Assembly (NCBI RefSeq): GCF_021347895.1 | Contig: NC_067132.1 | Coordinates: 7,114,338-7,178,337 of the forward strand | DNA from: Acanthochromis polyacanthus | Lineage: Eukaryota > Chordata > Actinopteri > Pomacentridae | Direction of reading: 5' to 3' | Length of the DNA: 64,000 nucleotides | Part shown: positions 50,958 to 63,132 of the stretch, piece after piece | Numbering within the stretch: position 1 is the first letter of the stretch | Layout: every line of letters begins with the position of its first letter | Translations under genes and position numbers: made by a program | Notes under the pieces: generated by a model | The model's input: only the letters and a program-made list of their open reading frames with translations | Told to the model about the DNA's origin: nothing | Database searches by the model: none

Positions 50958-50965
50958 GTTATTTC

Positions 50966-52062
50966 CAGAGGTGGGTACTAATGAGTTACATTTACTCCAT
51001 TACATTTGCTTGAGTAACTTTTAAAAAAAAATGTACTTCTGAGAGTAGTTTTCCTCTGCCATACTTTTTACTTTTACTTGAGGAGATTTGTGAAGAAGAA
51101 GCTCCGTTACACTGGGCAACACTCAACTCCTTACTTTTTTATTTACCGCATTAGATATGCTTTATTTTGCCAGAGAGATGCCCCCAGTGGATCTACCACA
51201 TGACTGTTTCACCAATCAGACCAATCAACAATCATTACGTGACTCCGTTTCACCAGACGTTGTCCTGCGGTCATACGAACCGTGGAGGCATAGCGGCCCC
51301 AACCCTACACACGTAAAACAGACAAGGAATGAAAAAACGGGGGCATTTTCGAGAAATTTAATCTTGCTTCGAGTCAGATAACAGTAGCATTGCATTAGCA
51401 TGGATATCTCGGTCTTCGGCTTTTGTCTTCTGTTTACTAACAGGCAAAGTGAAGCGTGACGTCAGGCTTGACAGGTCCGTGTGATACAGCGGGGGGAGGG
51501 GAGTCCGAACATTTGGATCTCAAAATTAATATTCCGATACCACTACAACGACCGAATATTGGGATATTGGAGTCCAGCCCTAGTTGTATTGTTATTTTCT
51601 ATCTACTGAGCCTGTGCCATTTGGAGGGAAGTGTCACTGGAAGTAGTTTTCACTGTTCAAACACACAAACGTTACCTTACTACATGTATTTGTTTCTAAA
51701 GCTTTATTTTGTGAAAAACTGAGATTTGTAAATTTGTGTGTCTTGTGCCTTAATTTGTCAATTTGTAAAGATGTTATTTATTTTTGAAATGTCTTCATTT
51801 TATTATTTGGAAATACCAGAATTTGCACACTATTTTACATTTTTTGTCTGTCTGATTACATCATTTCTAAAATAAATAAATAAATTAGACATTAAAATCA
51901 AACAGTTACTCAGTACTTGAGTAGTCTTTTCACCAAATACTTTTTTACTTTAACCTGAGTAATTTTCTGGATGACTACTTTTTACTTCAACTTGAGTGAT
52001 ATTATTTTGAAGTAATGTTACTTTTACTTGAGTACAATTTTGTGCTACTCTACCCATCTTTG
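50966..52062. mobile_element. hAT-type non-autonomous element with 8-bp target duplication
   Basis: Flanked by a perfect 8-bp duplication gttatttc (50958-50965 and 52063-52070). Termini are cagaggtgggta and tacccatctttg, inverted with two mismatches. The subterminal region has ttactt/gagta repeats at both ends (tgagttacatttactccat against gtaatgttacttttacttg). It is 1097 bp with no long frame. An 8-bp duplication is the hAT signature. Confidence 0.9.
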
Positions 52063-52070
52063 GTTATTTC

Positions 52071-53139
52071 ACATGAGCAAGATCAAATCCAGATCTGAAT
52101 GAATGGGAGGAGCTTGGATGAACACGGGATGTATCGATCTGATATTTGCTTTAAAAAATTGGGACTTTGCAACTAAAATAAGGTTTAAAATCTGCTGTGT
52201 TTTTTGTTTTTTTTGCTACACATGCTCACAGTTTAATGACTGCATTTGTGCCAGTGCAACAGCATGACTGACTGGATGTTTGCTAGTTACAAGTGTGATG
52301 GATTCTCCTACAGATTTCTATTTAGGATTCTTTGGGTGTAAGTCTCTCCCATGACCTGTCTCTGAAGACACAACCACAATGAGACATAAAATTATCACAA
52401 GGAGACACTAAACGATTACAAACTGAACAGATGCATCATTTGTAGTCCTTTGATGTTTCTTTCAGCAGGCCTTTGTACGTGTCTGAGTTACAAATAGCAG
52501 TTTAGTTGCATGAAATAAGAATACATAAAACAGCCTGACAGCTAGTAAGATCCGCTAGGCTGGCATGTCAGTAGAAATGACAGATATATCAATACCTGTC
52601 ATTTTGTTAGCCAATAAATCACTAAAGAGACCAAAGTATTGTGGTCATTTAGGAACAGTATAACAGAGAACCCTGACATGTTTTTTTAAACTGTGAATTG
52701 TAAAACTCAAACCGAATTTAAGGGGTTCATAATATTAAGTCTTTCAATATATGGCCTGTCCTTGCTACAAAAGGGCTGTTCTTGTTAACTGAAGTGTATT
52801 TGGATATATGTGGATGTGTAATTTAAAAAAAAAATGTCTCAGAAACTGAATATCAGTCAGGCTATTACAAAGATAAAACCTCACCCAAAGCAAAACAATA
52901 TAAAGACACACCAACATCTACTCAAAGGTGTCCAGTTTTGGTCCTCCAGGATGGTGTGAGGCCTTCAGGTTCTGTTACTGTACAGGACAGACTGATGAAC
53001 CACCTGAAGGATCACTGGCCTGGCTTTCTGAATGTGAGTCTGTGGTGTTAAACACATCCACCGTAGTCGACTGAATGTCTCGTTCACCTCACGCCGCCCA
53101 CGTCACACACACTGCTATTAACAGATTACATGTCAGTAC
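52071..53139. other. No gene seen
   Basis: Ordinary AT-rich sequence between the hAT element and the SINE fragment. Confidence 0.55.
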
Positions 53140-53320
53140 TGTATTCTAAATTGTGAATGCGAGTGTGATTGTCTGTATATGTAGCCCTGTGACAGACTGG
53201 CGACCTGTCCAGGGTGTCCCCTGCCTTCGCCCGAGTCAGCTGGGATAGACTCCAGCACCCCCTGCGACCTTAGTGAGGTTAAAGTTGTGTATAGAGAATG
53301 GATGGATGGATGGATGTCAG
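53140..53320 (+). mobile_element. SINE 3-prime fragment, same family
   Basis: Starts at tattctaaattgtgaatg, carries the gactggcgacctgtccagg and cagctgggatagactccag blocks, and ends in (GGAT)n. The head is missing, as in 5-prime-truncated copies. Confidence 0.8.
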
Positions 53321-54929
53321 TAATGATGCACATGCATGTTTACCTGAGTGAAAAAGCACACGTGTACACAACCTGATATTCATCTGCAGGTTTGTATCGC
53401 ACACATGTACACATCTGTACACTGGTAGACACATAGGGTCCTATAGATTACGTGTCAGGAGTGTTTCAAAGCAGTGACTGTGAGAACTAGGAGGTCTGGA
53501 TACAGCCTGACTTCACATCAGTTTACTGTCAGTTACTTCTAAAAACTGACATAAAAAGCAAACGGGGAAAATGAAATACTCACTTTGAAGTCTCAGTATT
53601 TTAACTACAGATTTTAGAAAGAGAGATGAAATGAAAATCAAGGTACGTAATACATATTTTGAGTGCACTTTGCTGCTTTTCAGAATAAAATTCACACATG
53701 ATATAATTTGCCTGAAGGTTTGTGGATCTCATTCTCTGCTGCTCTTTATAACTGCATCACTGAGCTCCTCTGAAACCACAACCAGTACTTCACATGCATG
53801 GACAGTGAACAGCAGAGATTTACACACTCTTGTTCGTTCTGTCAGACTTGAACTTGTGGGACATTTTCACAGCAAAAAAAAAAAAAACACAAAACAGTGT
53901 AACAGATACAGAACAAATTACACAATCTAAGTATTTAGACAACATTCTGTATTCAGGATTTAACTGACATGTTGCGCTCGGTTAATTAAAGCTTCATACG
54001 CGGCTATCAGCTTGGCAAACATTCAATCAGGAAGGGCTCATTAACAGAGAGAGATGTTTGATGTGACTATTGTCTGGAAGAATCTCTCCAATTATAGAGA
54101 CTCTGGAAGTGAAAGAACTGTTTCACTGGAGCAGCCTGAAGTTTTCGTTATTCTTTCCAACACGTTTTCATTGTGCTAGCAGCAGATATGAGGACTGGAT
54201 GGGATGTATTTGCTAACAAAGAAACACTCCATCTTCACAATTATTTCAACTAATACACTGAAAGTAATGATTTTTAAAGCTAAATATTGCTAGTAATGTT
54301 CAATGCAACACTCACTTTAAAATTTGATCAGAAAACTACTCTAACACTGAAATGCAAGAACAAAACTAAAAACGTGAAGGTCTGATACAGTCCTTCAGGC
54401 CACTTCCACAGTTTCTCTAGACAGCTCTCTTATACGTAAAAAATAAACCTCCACCCTGAACAGAAAAACATCTCCAGCACGGCGTTAGTTTTTTTAGTAA
54501 GATAAAGAATTAGACGGTGCAATACTGTTAATTACAAGATCAGAAATCTGAACAGGACTTCAGCTATTTCACCTCCTTTCCTGCAGAAGTAAAACGCTCC
54601 ATCTTTGACACATTTGACTTTTTAATGACTTCATAAGAGTAAGGTAATGGCAAAATGAACTAATGGTGCTAAGAAAACATTTAAATATGCTTCATATAAC
54701 AGATGTCGCTGCTAAAAAGCTGCAGGAGGCACAAATCTGGAAAAGGAAAAAATGTTTGAAAATGTGCTGAACTCCTCTTGTAGTTCCCTCTAAGTTCTTC
54801 ATCTAAGCTACTGCCTCCACAGCCTGCTCTTCATGCTGTCTGACCTGATCAGTGGAAATCCTGCAGTTCACTGAAGTCGTCCATCATGGTTAGACTTTGC
54901 GAAGCTTCAAACTGGAGGGAGAGTGGAGA
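53321..54929. other. No gene seen
   Basis: Contains a 15-base A run near 53874-53886; no exon or repeat terminus recognised. Confidence 0.55.
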
Positions 54930-55067
54930 GTTGTTTTTTTTTTTAAAATTTATTTCTATTTTTAATTGTATTTATTTATTGTCTTCTTTGTTTTTAATTC
55001 TTGTGAAGAACTTTGTGTTGTTCTGGATGAAAAGTGATGTACAAAAAAATAAAGTTTGAAGTTTGGA
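54930..55067 (+). repeat. Possible retroelement 3-prime end
   Basis: T- and A-rich stretch followed by gaagaactttgtgttgttc and aaaaaataaagttt, resembling 3-prime ends of fish LINE/SINE copies. Confidence 0.4.
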
Positions 55068-57312
55068 GGTAGGATGAGGCGCACATGTCTAGTTTCCTCT
55101 GAGGTGACAGTATTTCCCATATGCTAGAAGGCTATTATGGAATTTCTGCCCACTGTTTCAAAAAAAAAAAAAAAAAAATCCTGCCTACCCCTGTTTTCAG
55201 ATGATCCATGTGGGTTGCTAACAGTCTGGACCAGAATGTCTTATTTCAGGATAGATGCTGGTGCTGCTGAACCCTGAAGTTTTAAAATTTGCTGTTGACC
55301 TTCACTCCAGGTGAAACAGTCAATAACTAGCTGCAGTGTTATTATTATTACATCCACCATAGAAAGAAATAGCAAAAAGTTGTCACACATACAACACAAG
55401 AATCCAGAAAACCGTGTTGTACGTAGAGTTTAAGAAGGCAGACTGTCATGGAACTGAATTTAACTCCTGAGGTTAAACCTTTCCTCCCAGGTGATTTTAT
55501 CTTCAGCTGATTGTGACAGTAGACAGGTGTAAGAAATGAGGTCAAACATGAGGGACCCAGCTGGTCTTAAACCTCGGTGCAATTATATGGCCAGAGCCTT
55601 AAAGCCTGAGGCAGCCAGAACAGCACCATTAAACCCCCGACCCACGGACCTGCTCCTTAATCCATCCATCTTTAGGACTGATCTGACATGTGCTGCTCTG
55701 CTGCTGGTGACTGGTTTCTTCTTCATATGGTCGCGTTAAATGAACGGTGTGACCTTTAATATGGGCTAGGAACAGGTGAAAGAGAGAAGAAATAAGGGAG
55801 CTTTACTCCCTGTCCAGAGGATGATGATCCCATCCTTCTACCTGACATTCCTGCACCTTCACTGTTCACACACTATTTAGCCTGATGGGTACATACATCA
55901 AAAGTTCCTGAAGATGGACCTAAGAGAGTCAGCTAGAAGTAAGGATGAATTTTGGAGTGATTCTGTTTGGTCAAAACAGCTCCCAGTTTGAATTGATATT
56001 CAACAGAGAACATTCGGAGCTCAGAGTGGAAGAGGGCTGCAGAGTTCACAGTTTCTGAAAAGACAGTAAAATCAGATCTGTAAACAAGCAGGAGGATGTT
56101 GAGAACACTCTGGGACACAGGTGGAGGATGGAGCCATGGGGAGGTCAGCAGGCTCTTTGAATAGAAGAGCAGAGCATATTTGAATGAACAATTCTGTGGC
56201 TGCTCATGGGTTTCATGCTTCTTGACAAATGCCAGACGTGACCTGAGAGATTTGCATACAATCAAGGAAAACACAAATACACACACATCTGCAGTGTGTG
56301 CAATGATCAGGATGGTTTAAATAAATGCAGGCATGCCTCCTGGTGTAGATATGTAAACATATATCTATCTGCTGTGTTCAACAGATGACCTGTGTCGCCA
56401 TTCTCTCTGCTGTTAATGGTTTGTGTGCACTTTTCTGCCTGTTGTGTTGCCCTCTCCATCTCTCTCCCACACCCTCCTCCCTCTGTCTTTAAATGTGGTT
56501 ATGTAACATCTCAGGATTTCTCAGCAGTATAGGCTGCTGAAGAGAGACAGTGTCAAGCATTTTCTAATGACATGTTTCCACCTTTCCCAAGCCTTTTTCT
56601 GTCTACAGCAGAAGCTAGTTGCCACCCCTCCAACTAGCCATAGAAGCTGGACTAATGTCCAAACGCTCCTGAACGCAGCCCACGTCCACTGAAGGTTTAG
56701 CAGCTCTTCAAAACACAATCTGTAATTGTCTTCCTGGTGTGGGGTGAACCACTGAAGCTCCAGGCTGATGCTCTGTGGTTTGGCTGAGCAGCAGATAAGT
56801 GTTTTAGGTAATCGGCAGCAAAACTTTAATGAGCCAATCACCTCTGTTGAAGAGGGAGGAGGAAAGAGGAGCAGAGAATGAAAGAGTACGGAGAAAAACT
56901 TAGCAACAAAGAGGAAAGAGCAATGCTGAAGTAAAGCTGAAAGAGCCAAGGGGCAAAATTTGCTAAAGGGTGAAGGAAGAACTCTGTCGTGCTAATAAGA
57001 TGATATGGGACCTGTAAAAAAGCTGCAGACAACAGAAGAACGAGGCAATATCGTTATCTCTTTATTTAATTAAGGATGAAGGGACACCTGCTCACTAATT
57101 TAAAGGGACAGCTTCATAAACTGTGGGAGCTTGGTTGCCTTGGCAACAACAGGGAACGGATGTCTCAAAGGTAGGGGGAGTAGAACAGAAAATAGGAACA
57201 GGGACTGGAATCAGGGTTTAAAGAGGGAGGGCTCAGTAGTGCTGCTGAGTAGGGTGGTACTTTACTGCTGACTGTCACTAACCAGCAGTTTATAAGCTGT
57301 GGGATAGAAAGC
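55068..57312. other. No gene seen
   Basis: An 18-base A run lies at 55160-55178. The 142-codon minus frame (56521-56949) is discussed among rejected items. Confidence 0.55.
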
Positions 57313-57323
57313 AGACACACACA

Positions 57324-57399
<76 letters not shown>

Positions 57400-57405
57400 C
57401 ACACA
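57313..57405 (+). repeat. (AC)n-(GCAC)n-(AC)n compound microsatellite
   Basis: A long GCAC tetranucleotide core flanked by AC dinucleotides. Confidence 0.98.
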
Positions 57406-57653
57406 TCTTTTCCTTTTTCTTCCTTTGGTCTCTTCTTGCATTTTTCTCCTCTTCTTTCTTCCTTCTTCTCTGTCTATGACCAGAGGAGTATGAATGATGC
57501 TTGAGCTGTCTCCATCCATCCAGCTCTGCTCACACTCAGACAGAAAACACTAGACCTGCTGGGTCTCTCAGACCAGGGAGCAGGACAACTTTAATTTGGT
57601 TGGAAGGTTTCAGTGGGAGGCCAATATTAGAGCCACGCTTGAGATTTGTCTTC

Positions 57654-57846
57654 CATTTATACTGTATGTACAGTCATTTATACTGTATTTACAGTCATTT
57701 ATACTACCATCATTTCTACTGTATGTACAATCACTTACACTGTCATCCACTTGTACTGTATGTACAGTCATTTATACTATCATTATTTAAACTGTATTTA
57801 CAGTCATTTATACTGCATGTACAGTCATTTATATTATATGTACAGT
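57654..57846 (+). repeat. 21-bp tandem repeat (minisatellite)
   Basis: About ten units of catttatactgtatgtacag plus t, some shortened to 15 bp. The 21-nt unit keeps frame, giving a false SHLYCMY heptad peptide. Confidence 0.9.
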
Positions 57847-59482
57847 GTAGACACACACAGGGAATAATCTTTCTTTTCAATCATAAAAAATAGATTATAA
57901 TATTTTATTTAAACAGAGAAAGTAGTTAAAGGCAGCAATAAAAGTTATAAATGACAGCTTGGTCTTCTTTGACTTTTTTGAACCACTCCTTTAATTGATA
58001 AATGTATTTTATTTTCCTCTTAGTCTCCTAAACACAGCCTGCAGTTCAGTCCAGTGGTATCAGATGACTGATGGTCACTCATAGGTATGTCAACTCTAGA
58101 TTTGCTTTTTTTTTTTATCAATTTGGTGCAATCTGATTATTTTGAGCATATTTCCAAATAAAACATACTAAAAATAAAGTGATTTTGATTAAATCTCATT
58201 ATTTTCAGCTTTGGACTGCTTGCTACACATGATTATTTTAGCGACTGTCAGAACATGTTTTGATTTTTCCACTTCTTGTTTTTATGTTTCTTTCAATGAC
58301 AAATGGTATAAGTTTTCCCTTTTCTACTGACAAACTATATTTAAAACATGTAAAAGGGAAAGGGAGCTCTATTTCACTACGTTTAGAAAGACTGTTAAAG
58401 TATATTTTACAGCACTACAAAATGGAATAAATTCAATCACAAACTACCATAAAGAACAAAAAAAGCTAGTATCAGCTTTACTTCTATTCTCTCACTCTTT
58501 GTATTAAAACGTACCTGCAGTTGGTTTATGTGTAATGACCAAACCAATCCATAATTGGCCTCAGTGACCCACAAACCATATCCATGCTGTGTGGCTCATT
58601 AGTTTGATGAATATGATCATTATTCTGATCAATAACTGACCAGCTAATGAGTCAGCCAACCAAGCATGGAAACACAAAGACATGAACAGATTAAGCACGA
58701 TGCAGGCCTACAGCTGGAGCTACTGTATGAAGTTATTTATGTCCTTCTGCTGCTCTGTGTCAAGGTGAACACTTCAGTTTTATTTTAGGATACTTCGGCC
58801 AGCCTTAGCAGTGACCTTGGACTGGAAGTGAAGCCATGACATGACAAATCATTACTGTTAGAAGTGCTGACACTGGAGAGTAAATCCATGTGAGACAGAA
58901 GGAGAGTGCACTGTATTCAGAAAACAGCAGCCAGCAATCTAAAAATACTAAACACTTTTGCAGATGGATCAGAGAGAATTAGCTTCAGGAAATCCTGCAT
59001 TGTCTCTACATGTGCAGATATCGGACCAGCTTCCTCTTCAAGCCCTCACATTGGCTCAAGGTCTTAGAGTGCAGATATGGTATTTATGATCACCTTTCTA
59101 TTCTCAGGGCTTCTAAAGCAGCTGGCAGCTGAGACAGATCACCGTTAAGCACATACGTGATTCAGCATGAGTTTCTGAGAGCTCAAGCAGAAGCCAGAAA
59201 AAGCCGCAGACGTGTCGGTGAACTGGAAGTGTGTTTCTGGGATAGCAGTGATGATGAGAGAGAGGAAGAGGGGAAGGCGAGCTGCTGAGTGAGTTCAGGA
59301 GTGAGTGGATGATTGATGGAGTGTGTAAGTGTGTGAGAGAGACAGGGAATGGGAATATCAGTGAATTAGCTGCTGAATGAGCGTGAGAGAGGAGAGTCAG
59401 CTAGGACAAGTGAGAGAGTAAGAGAAAGATTAAGTTTGCCAGTGAATGAGGTAGAGATGACCAGCAGAAGAGGGACAGCAAC
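57847..59482. other. No gene seen
   Basis: AT-rich then purine-rich (59250-59470) up to the TG tract. Confidence 0.55.
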
Positions 59483-59546
59483 CGTGTGTGTGTGTGTTTG
59501 TGTAGGTGTGTGTGTGTGTGTGTGTGTGTAGGTGTCTGTGTGTGTA
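59483..59546 (+). repeat. (TG)n microsatellite, interrupted
   Basis: TG dinucleotides with TTTG, TAGG and TCTG interruptions. Confidence 0.95.
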
Positions 59547-59547
59547 T

Positions 59548-59576
59548 AAAGGGTCTTGTGAAACATTCCTCTGTGT
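59548..59576 (+). repeat. Direct-repeat copy shared with 60580-60620
   Basis: ataaagggtcttgtgaaaca and the following ttcctctgtgtgtt recur at about 60582-60617 inside the palindrome spacer, both after a TG-rich stretch. Confidence 0.75.
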
Positions 59577-59592
59577 GTTATCCACCACTGGT

Positions 59593-60225
59593 CAACTGCA
59601 TGCTAGCTAATGCACTTTGCATAACAGCTACCAACTCTAACATTAAAAATATTTATTGTTCAGGCAAATATAAGCAAATAATCACATAATTCTTAATCAT
59701 TATCTTGTAGAAGCAATACTTTCTACAGCTCCAGTGTATTCACTCAGGAGAAATCTAAAAACGGGTAGTTTAGGCAGCATCATCCTTATATGTGGCGTAA
59801 AATCAAAACCGCCAATGTGGCAGTTTGGTTGACGTCATGCTCATGACTTAGGCTCACAAATACTGTCAAATACATATTTATAAAGCACGATAAATGGCAG
59901 ATATGATCGAGATATGATAAAATGCTTTCTGGTGAAACACTATAGTACACACCAGTCCTTAAATAAAAGCTTTGACACAGGACTAAGATGATTTTTCAAT
60001 GGCAGCAGGACGAGATTATAGTAACTTCAAAGCCACATTTAACGTGTCGATACGAGGCTAAACAGAAAACCCTCTATTTTTATTATTAATAATAACGATA
60101 ACAACAACAACAATAATAATAATCAGCAGTCCTGCATTTAGCAAGATCAATGAAAAAAGATGTTAATGGAAATTCTTTAAAGAATGTTTTGAGAGAATCT
60201 TAATAACCAGCAAAAGAGGAAGTAC

Positions 60226-60228
<3 letters not shown>
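59593..60228. other. No gene seen
   Basis: An (AAC/AAT)n-like patch at 60085-60124; otherwise ordinary. Confidence 0.55.
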
Positions 60229-60275
<47 letters not shown>

Positions 60276-60758
60276 CCATGTTTTTGCTATATTGTGGGGA
60301 CCAAATGTCCCCACAACTGTAGGAAAACCGAAAACTATGTCGCTTGTGGGGACCTCATTTTGGTCCCCACAAGTTTAAACTGTGTTTTCTTGGCCATGTT
60401 GTTGTTACTGAAAAAAGTAAAAGTGCAAAAACGTTTCTTTAGGGTTAGGCATTGTTTTGGTTAGGGTTAGGGTTTGGTTAAGGTTAGAGTAAGGGTTAGG
60501 GGTTAGATATGAATGGGAGTCAATGGTATGTCCCCACAATGATAGCAAGACACACACATGTGTGTGTGCATGTGTGTGTGCACATAAAGGGTCTTGTGAA
60601 ACATTCCTCTGTGTGTTCTCCATCAGTAACAACAACATGGCCAAGAAAACACTGTTTAAACTTGTGGGGACCAAAATGAGGTCCCCACAAGTGACATAGT
60701 TTTCGGTTTCCCTACAGTTGTGGGGACATTTGGTCCCCACAATATAGCAAAAACATGG

Positions 60759-60800
<42 letters not shown>
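60229..60800. repeat. Large imperfect palindrome bounded by TG/CA microsatellites
   Basis: The left arm 60229-60411 is (TG)n then cccatgtttttgctatattg and a ggggacc/ggtcccc box block. The right arm 60623-60800 is its reverse complement with few differences, ending in (AC)n. The 211-bp spacer holds several gttaggg motifs. Confidence 0.85.
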
Positions 60801-60804
<4 letters not shown>

Positions 60805-62004
60805 CGAGGCTTAAATATTTCAGAGGGGATTGTGCCGGACTGTTTGGACAGCGAACAGCGGTGTTCTGTATGTGTGTGCGTGCTGCATTTGTGTGCATGC
60901 TGTACATGTGTGTGTGGTTTGGATGTGAGACAACTGTTTCCAGTCCAGGCCATGTGGAAAATTGCCTCCCTTCACTCCAATTACACAGAAAAAAGATCTT
61001 CTCTGGCTTTTATGTGTCTATCTCTGTAAACAGAACACACATCTGAACCCAGGTTCACTTTCTATCAGAGTGGACGTTCATTCACATCCAGAAATGCTGC
61101 AGAAATGATCCCATAATCATATCGACCAGTTATGTTATATTGTGGTATATTTAAATGCAAACTTAGTTAAGCAGAGTGTCTTATTGGGTTTCTCTCTGTG
61201 TTGGATCCAATGAATCACTGAATGTTAGACTGAGCCGACTCCTCCGTTATTATTATTACTATTATTATTTTATCTGCTCATATCACCTTCTGGGCATATT
61301 TATTATTCATCACACCGTTACTTATGAATGACACAGGCCACCCTGACCCAGCACCCACCAGGAGCCTTTATGAAACCCCGCAGATACAAACAGAAACCTG
61401 ACTTCAAACCGCCAAAATAACTGGATTATTAAAAAAGTAAACAGGCCAATGAGCAGGTCAGAAAGAAAGGAAAATGGTGGAGTGTTAGCACTGCTCATTT
61501 TTTAGCCTTCCTCACCATCAGTGATCCAGACAGTGGAGTGTACTGACACACTGTGAACTTTCAATGTGACAGTGCATACAGGATGAGTAAAATTAAACAT
61601 CTAGCCAGTTCTGACACTTTCTAGCTCTGGAGGAGACAAAACTGTGCTGATCATTTTAGAAGATTCTGTTCATGTGACACCAGAGGTAAGATGTATTTAA
61701 TATCATAGACAAAAAACTGACATCCTTCAGTGGGAGCTGCACTTTCCATTTAATCTAATGCTGAAGCTGTTATATGAGCGGTGATGAAGAACGTGTCACA
61801 ACTAAGAGACTGGAAAGTGAAAGGTCAGAGAGCAGAGGAGAGGAATTAGAGGACGGCTATTTCAGGCTTCTGAAGAGGAGGCAGGACCGACATTCTGGGG
61901 CTTTTTTTAGGCTGGGAGAACCTTCAGTGTCAAAATTAGGGGTGGGGCTTTAATTATGATGAATTAATTACAGAAGAATTAATGTGTTAAAGAAAATAAA
62001 GCAT
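60801..62004. other. No gene seen
   Basis: A (TTA)n-like patch at 61247-61270; otherwise ordinary. Confidence 0.55.
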
Positions 62005-62256
62005 ATACAGTCGAGGGCAAAACTTTACTTGTAAAGAACATAATGTCATGGCTCTCTTGAGTTTCCAGTTATTTCTACAACTCTGATTTTTCTCTGATAG
62101 AGTGATTGGAACAGATGCTTCTTTGTCACAAAAAACATTCATGAAGTTTGGTTCTTTTATGACTTTATTATGGGTTAACAGAAAAAGTGACCAAATCTGC
62201 TGAGTCAAATATATACATACAGCAATGCTAATATTTGGTTACACGTCCCAGGTAAC
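62005..62256 (-). mobile_element. Tc1-like transposon terminal fragment
   Basis: Begins with a terminal-repeat-like tacagtcgagggcaaaact. Its reverse complement matches the right-hand untranslated part of the Tc1-like copy near 48.7 kb (shared core cagcagatttggtca). No transposase remains. Confidence 0.7.
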
Positions 62257-62316
62257 CAAATAACCTGCGACCCGAGTGAGGATAAAGCGGTGTATAGAGG
62301 ATGGATGGATGGATGA
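62257..62316 (+). mobile_element. SINE tail scrap
   Basis: Contains the end of the L2-type SINE tail (cctgcgacccgagtgagga; aaagcggtgtatagaggat) and (GGAT)n. It abuts the Tc1 fragment. Confidence 0.65.
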
Positions 62317-62476
62317 TGTGCTGGAGCAAGTCTGATCATCAGAGGCTCCAAAGGATCTGCTGCCAGACCACAGGACAAGTCCCATCTATGTGTCTGTCCA
62401 TGCCACAGTGGGTCAGGACACCAGGGGCACCCACACAATACCAGGCAGGTGGTTTAATGTTATGGCTGATCTGTAC
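62317..62476. repeat. Dispersed teleost repeat end (unclassified DNA element)
   Basis: Ends with caggcaggtggtttaatgtt followed by atggctgatctgta, a terminal sequence I recall from widespread fish DNA-transposon remnants. Class not established. Confidence 0.4.
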
Positions 62477-63042
62477 ATTTGTTCAAGCAAATTTCACTGA
62501 CATAACAGGGCAGAATAGAAGCTTCAGTAAGACACCAGTGCAATATTTGAAGCATATTTTTAAACATATGGATTGCAGTTAATCAACTGAAGATACTGAA
62601 GCACTCTCAGCATAGTTTTAAATGACTATTTTGTAGCAGCATTTATCTGCCTGTCAGTGTTGCCGGCAGTCTTCTGAGGTTTACTCCCCAATGGAGGAGA
62701 GGAATTCCTGTCAGGTGATCATTTCAGAGCCTGGTTACATTTCATTTGTTTCCTCCTGTGCTGACTCCAGTTCTTTTCCAGCTTCATACCATGACTAAAA
62801 ATAAGTCCGACTGTGGATGTGGACTGTACTTTTCCAATACATCTATAACTCAAGCTGAAATGAGTCTAACAGCAGCTGCATTACTTTAAAAAGTAACTAG
62901 AGTTATTCTGCTGCATGGTAAAATGTAAGGATTGGATGACTCAGTTACTCACTGAAGTGACATAACTCCAGTTATATAATAAGTTCTACCAAACAGGGCT
63001 GATGGCAACGAGTGGGAAGATGAAGGAAAGATCTGAACAGGT
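62477..63042. other. No gene seen
   Basis: Ordinary sequence between the repeat cluster and the pentanucleotide tract. Confidence 0.55.
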
Positions 63043-63132
63043 GGAGAAGAGAAGAGAAGAGAAGAGAAGAGAAGAGAAGAGAAGAGAAGAGAAGAGAAGA
63101 GAAGAGAGAAGAGAAGAGAAGAGAAGAGAAGG
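63043..63132 (+). repeat. (AGAAG)n pentanucleotide microsatellite
   Basis: About 17 purine-only pentamers with one shortened unit near 63106. Confidence 0.97.

Noticed and set aside
56521..56949. 142-codon minus-strand frame
   Set aside because: It has no recognisable domain, Kozak context or splice structure, and its composition (Leu/Phe/Ser/Cys) fits chance translation of pyrimidine-rich DNA.
60430..60510. Interstitial telomere
   Set aside because: Only a few imperfect gttaggg motifs, not a tandem TTAGGG array; reported only as loop content of the palindrome.
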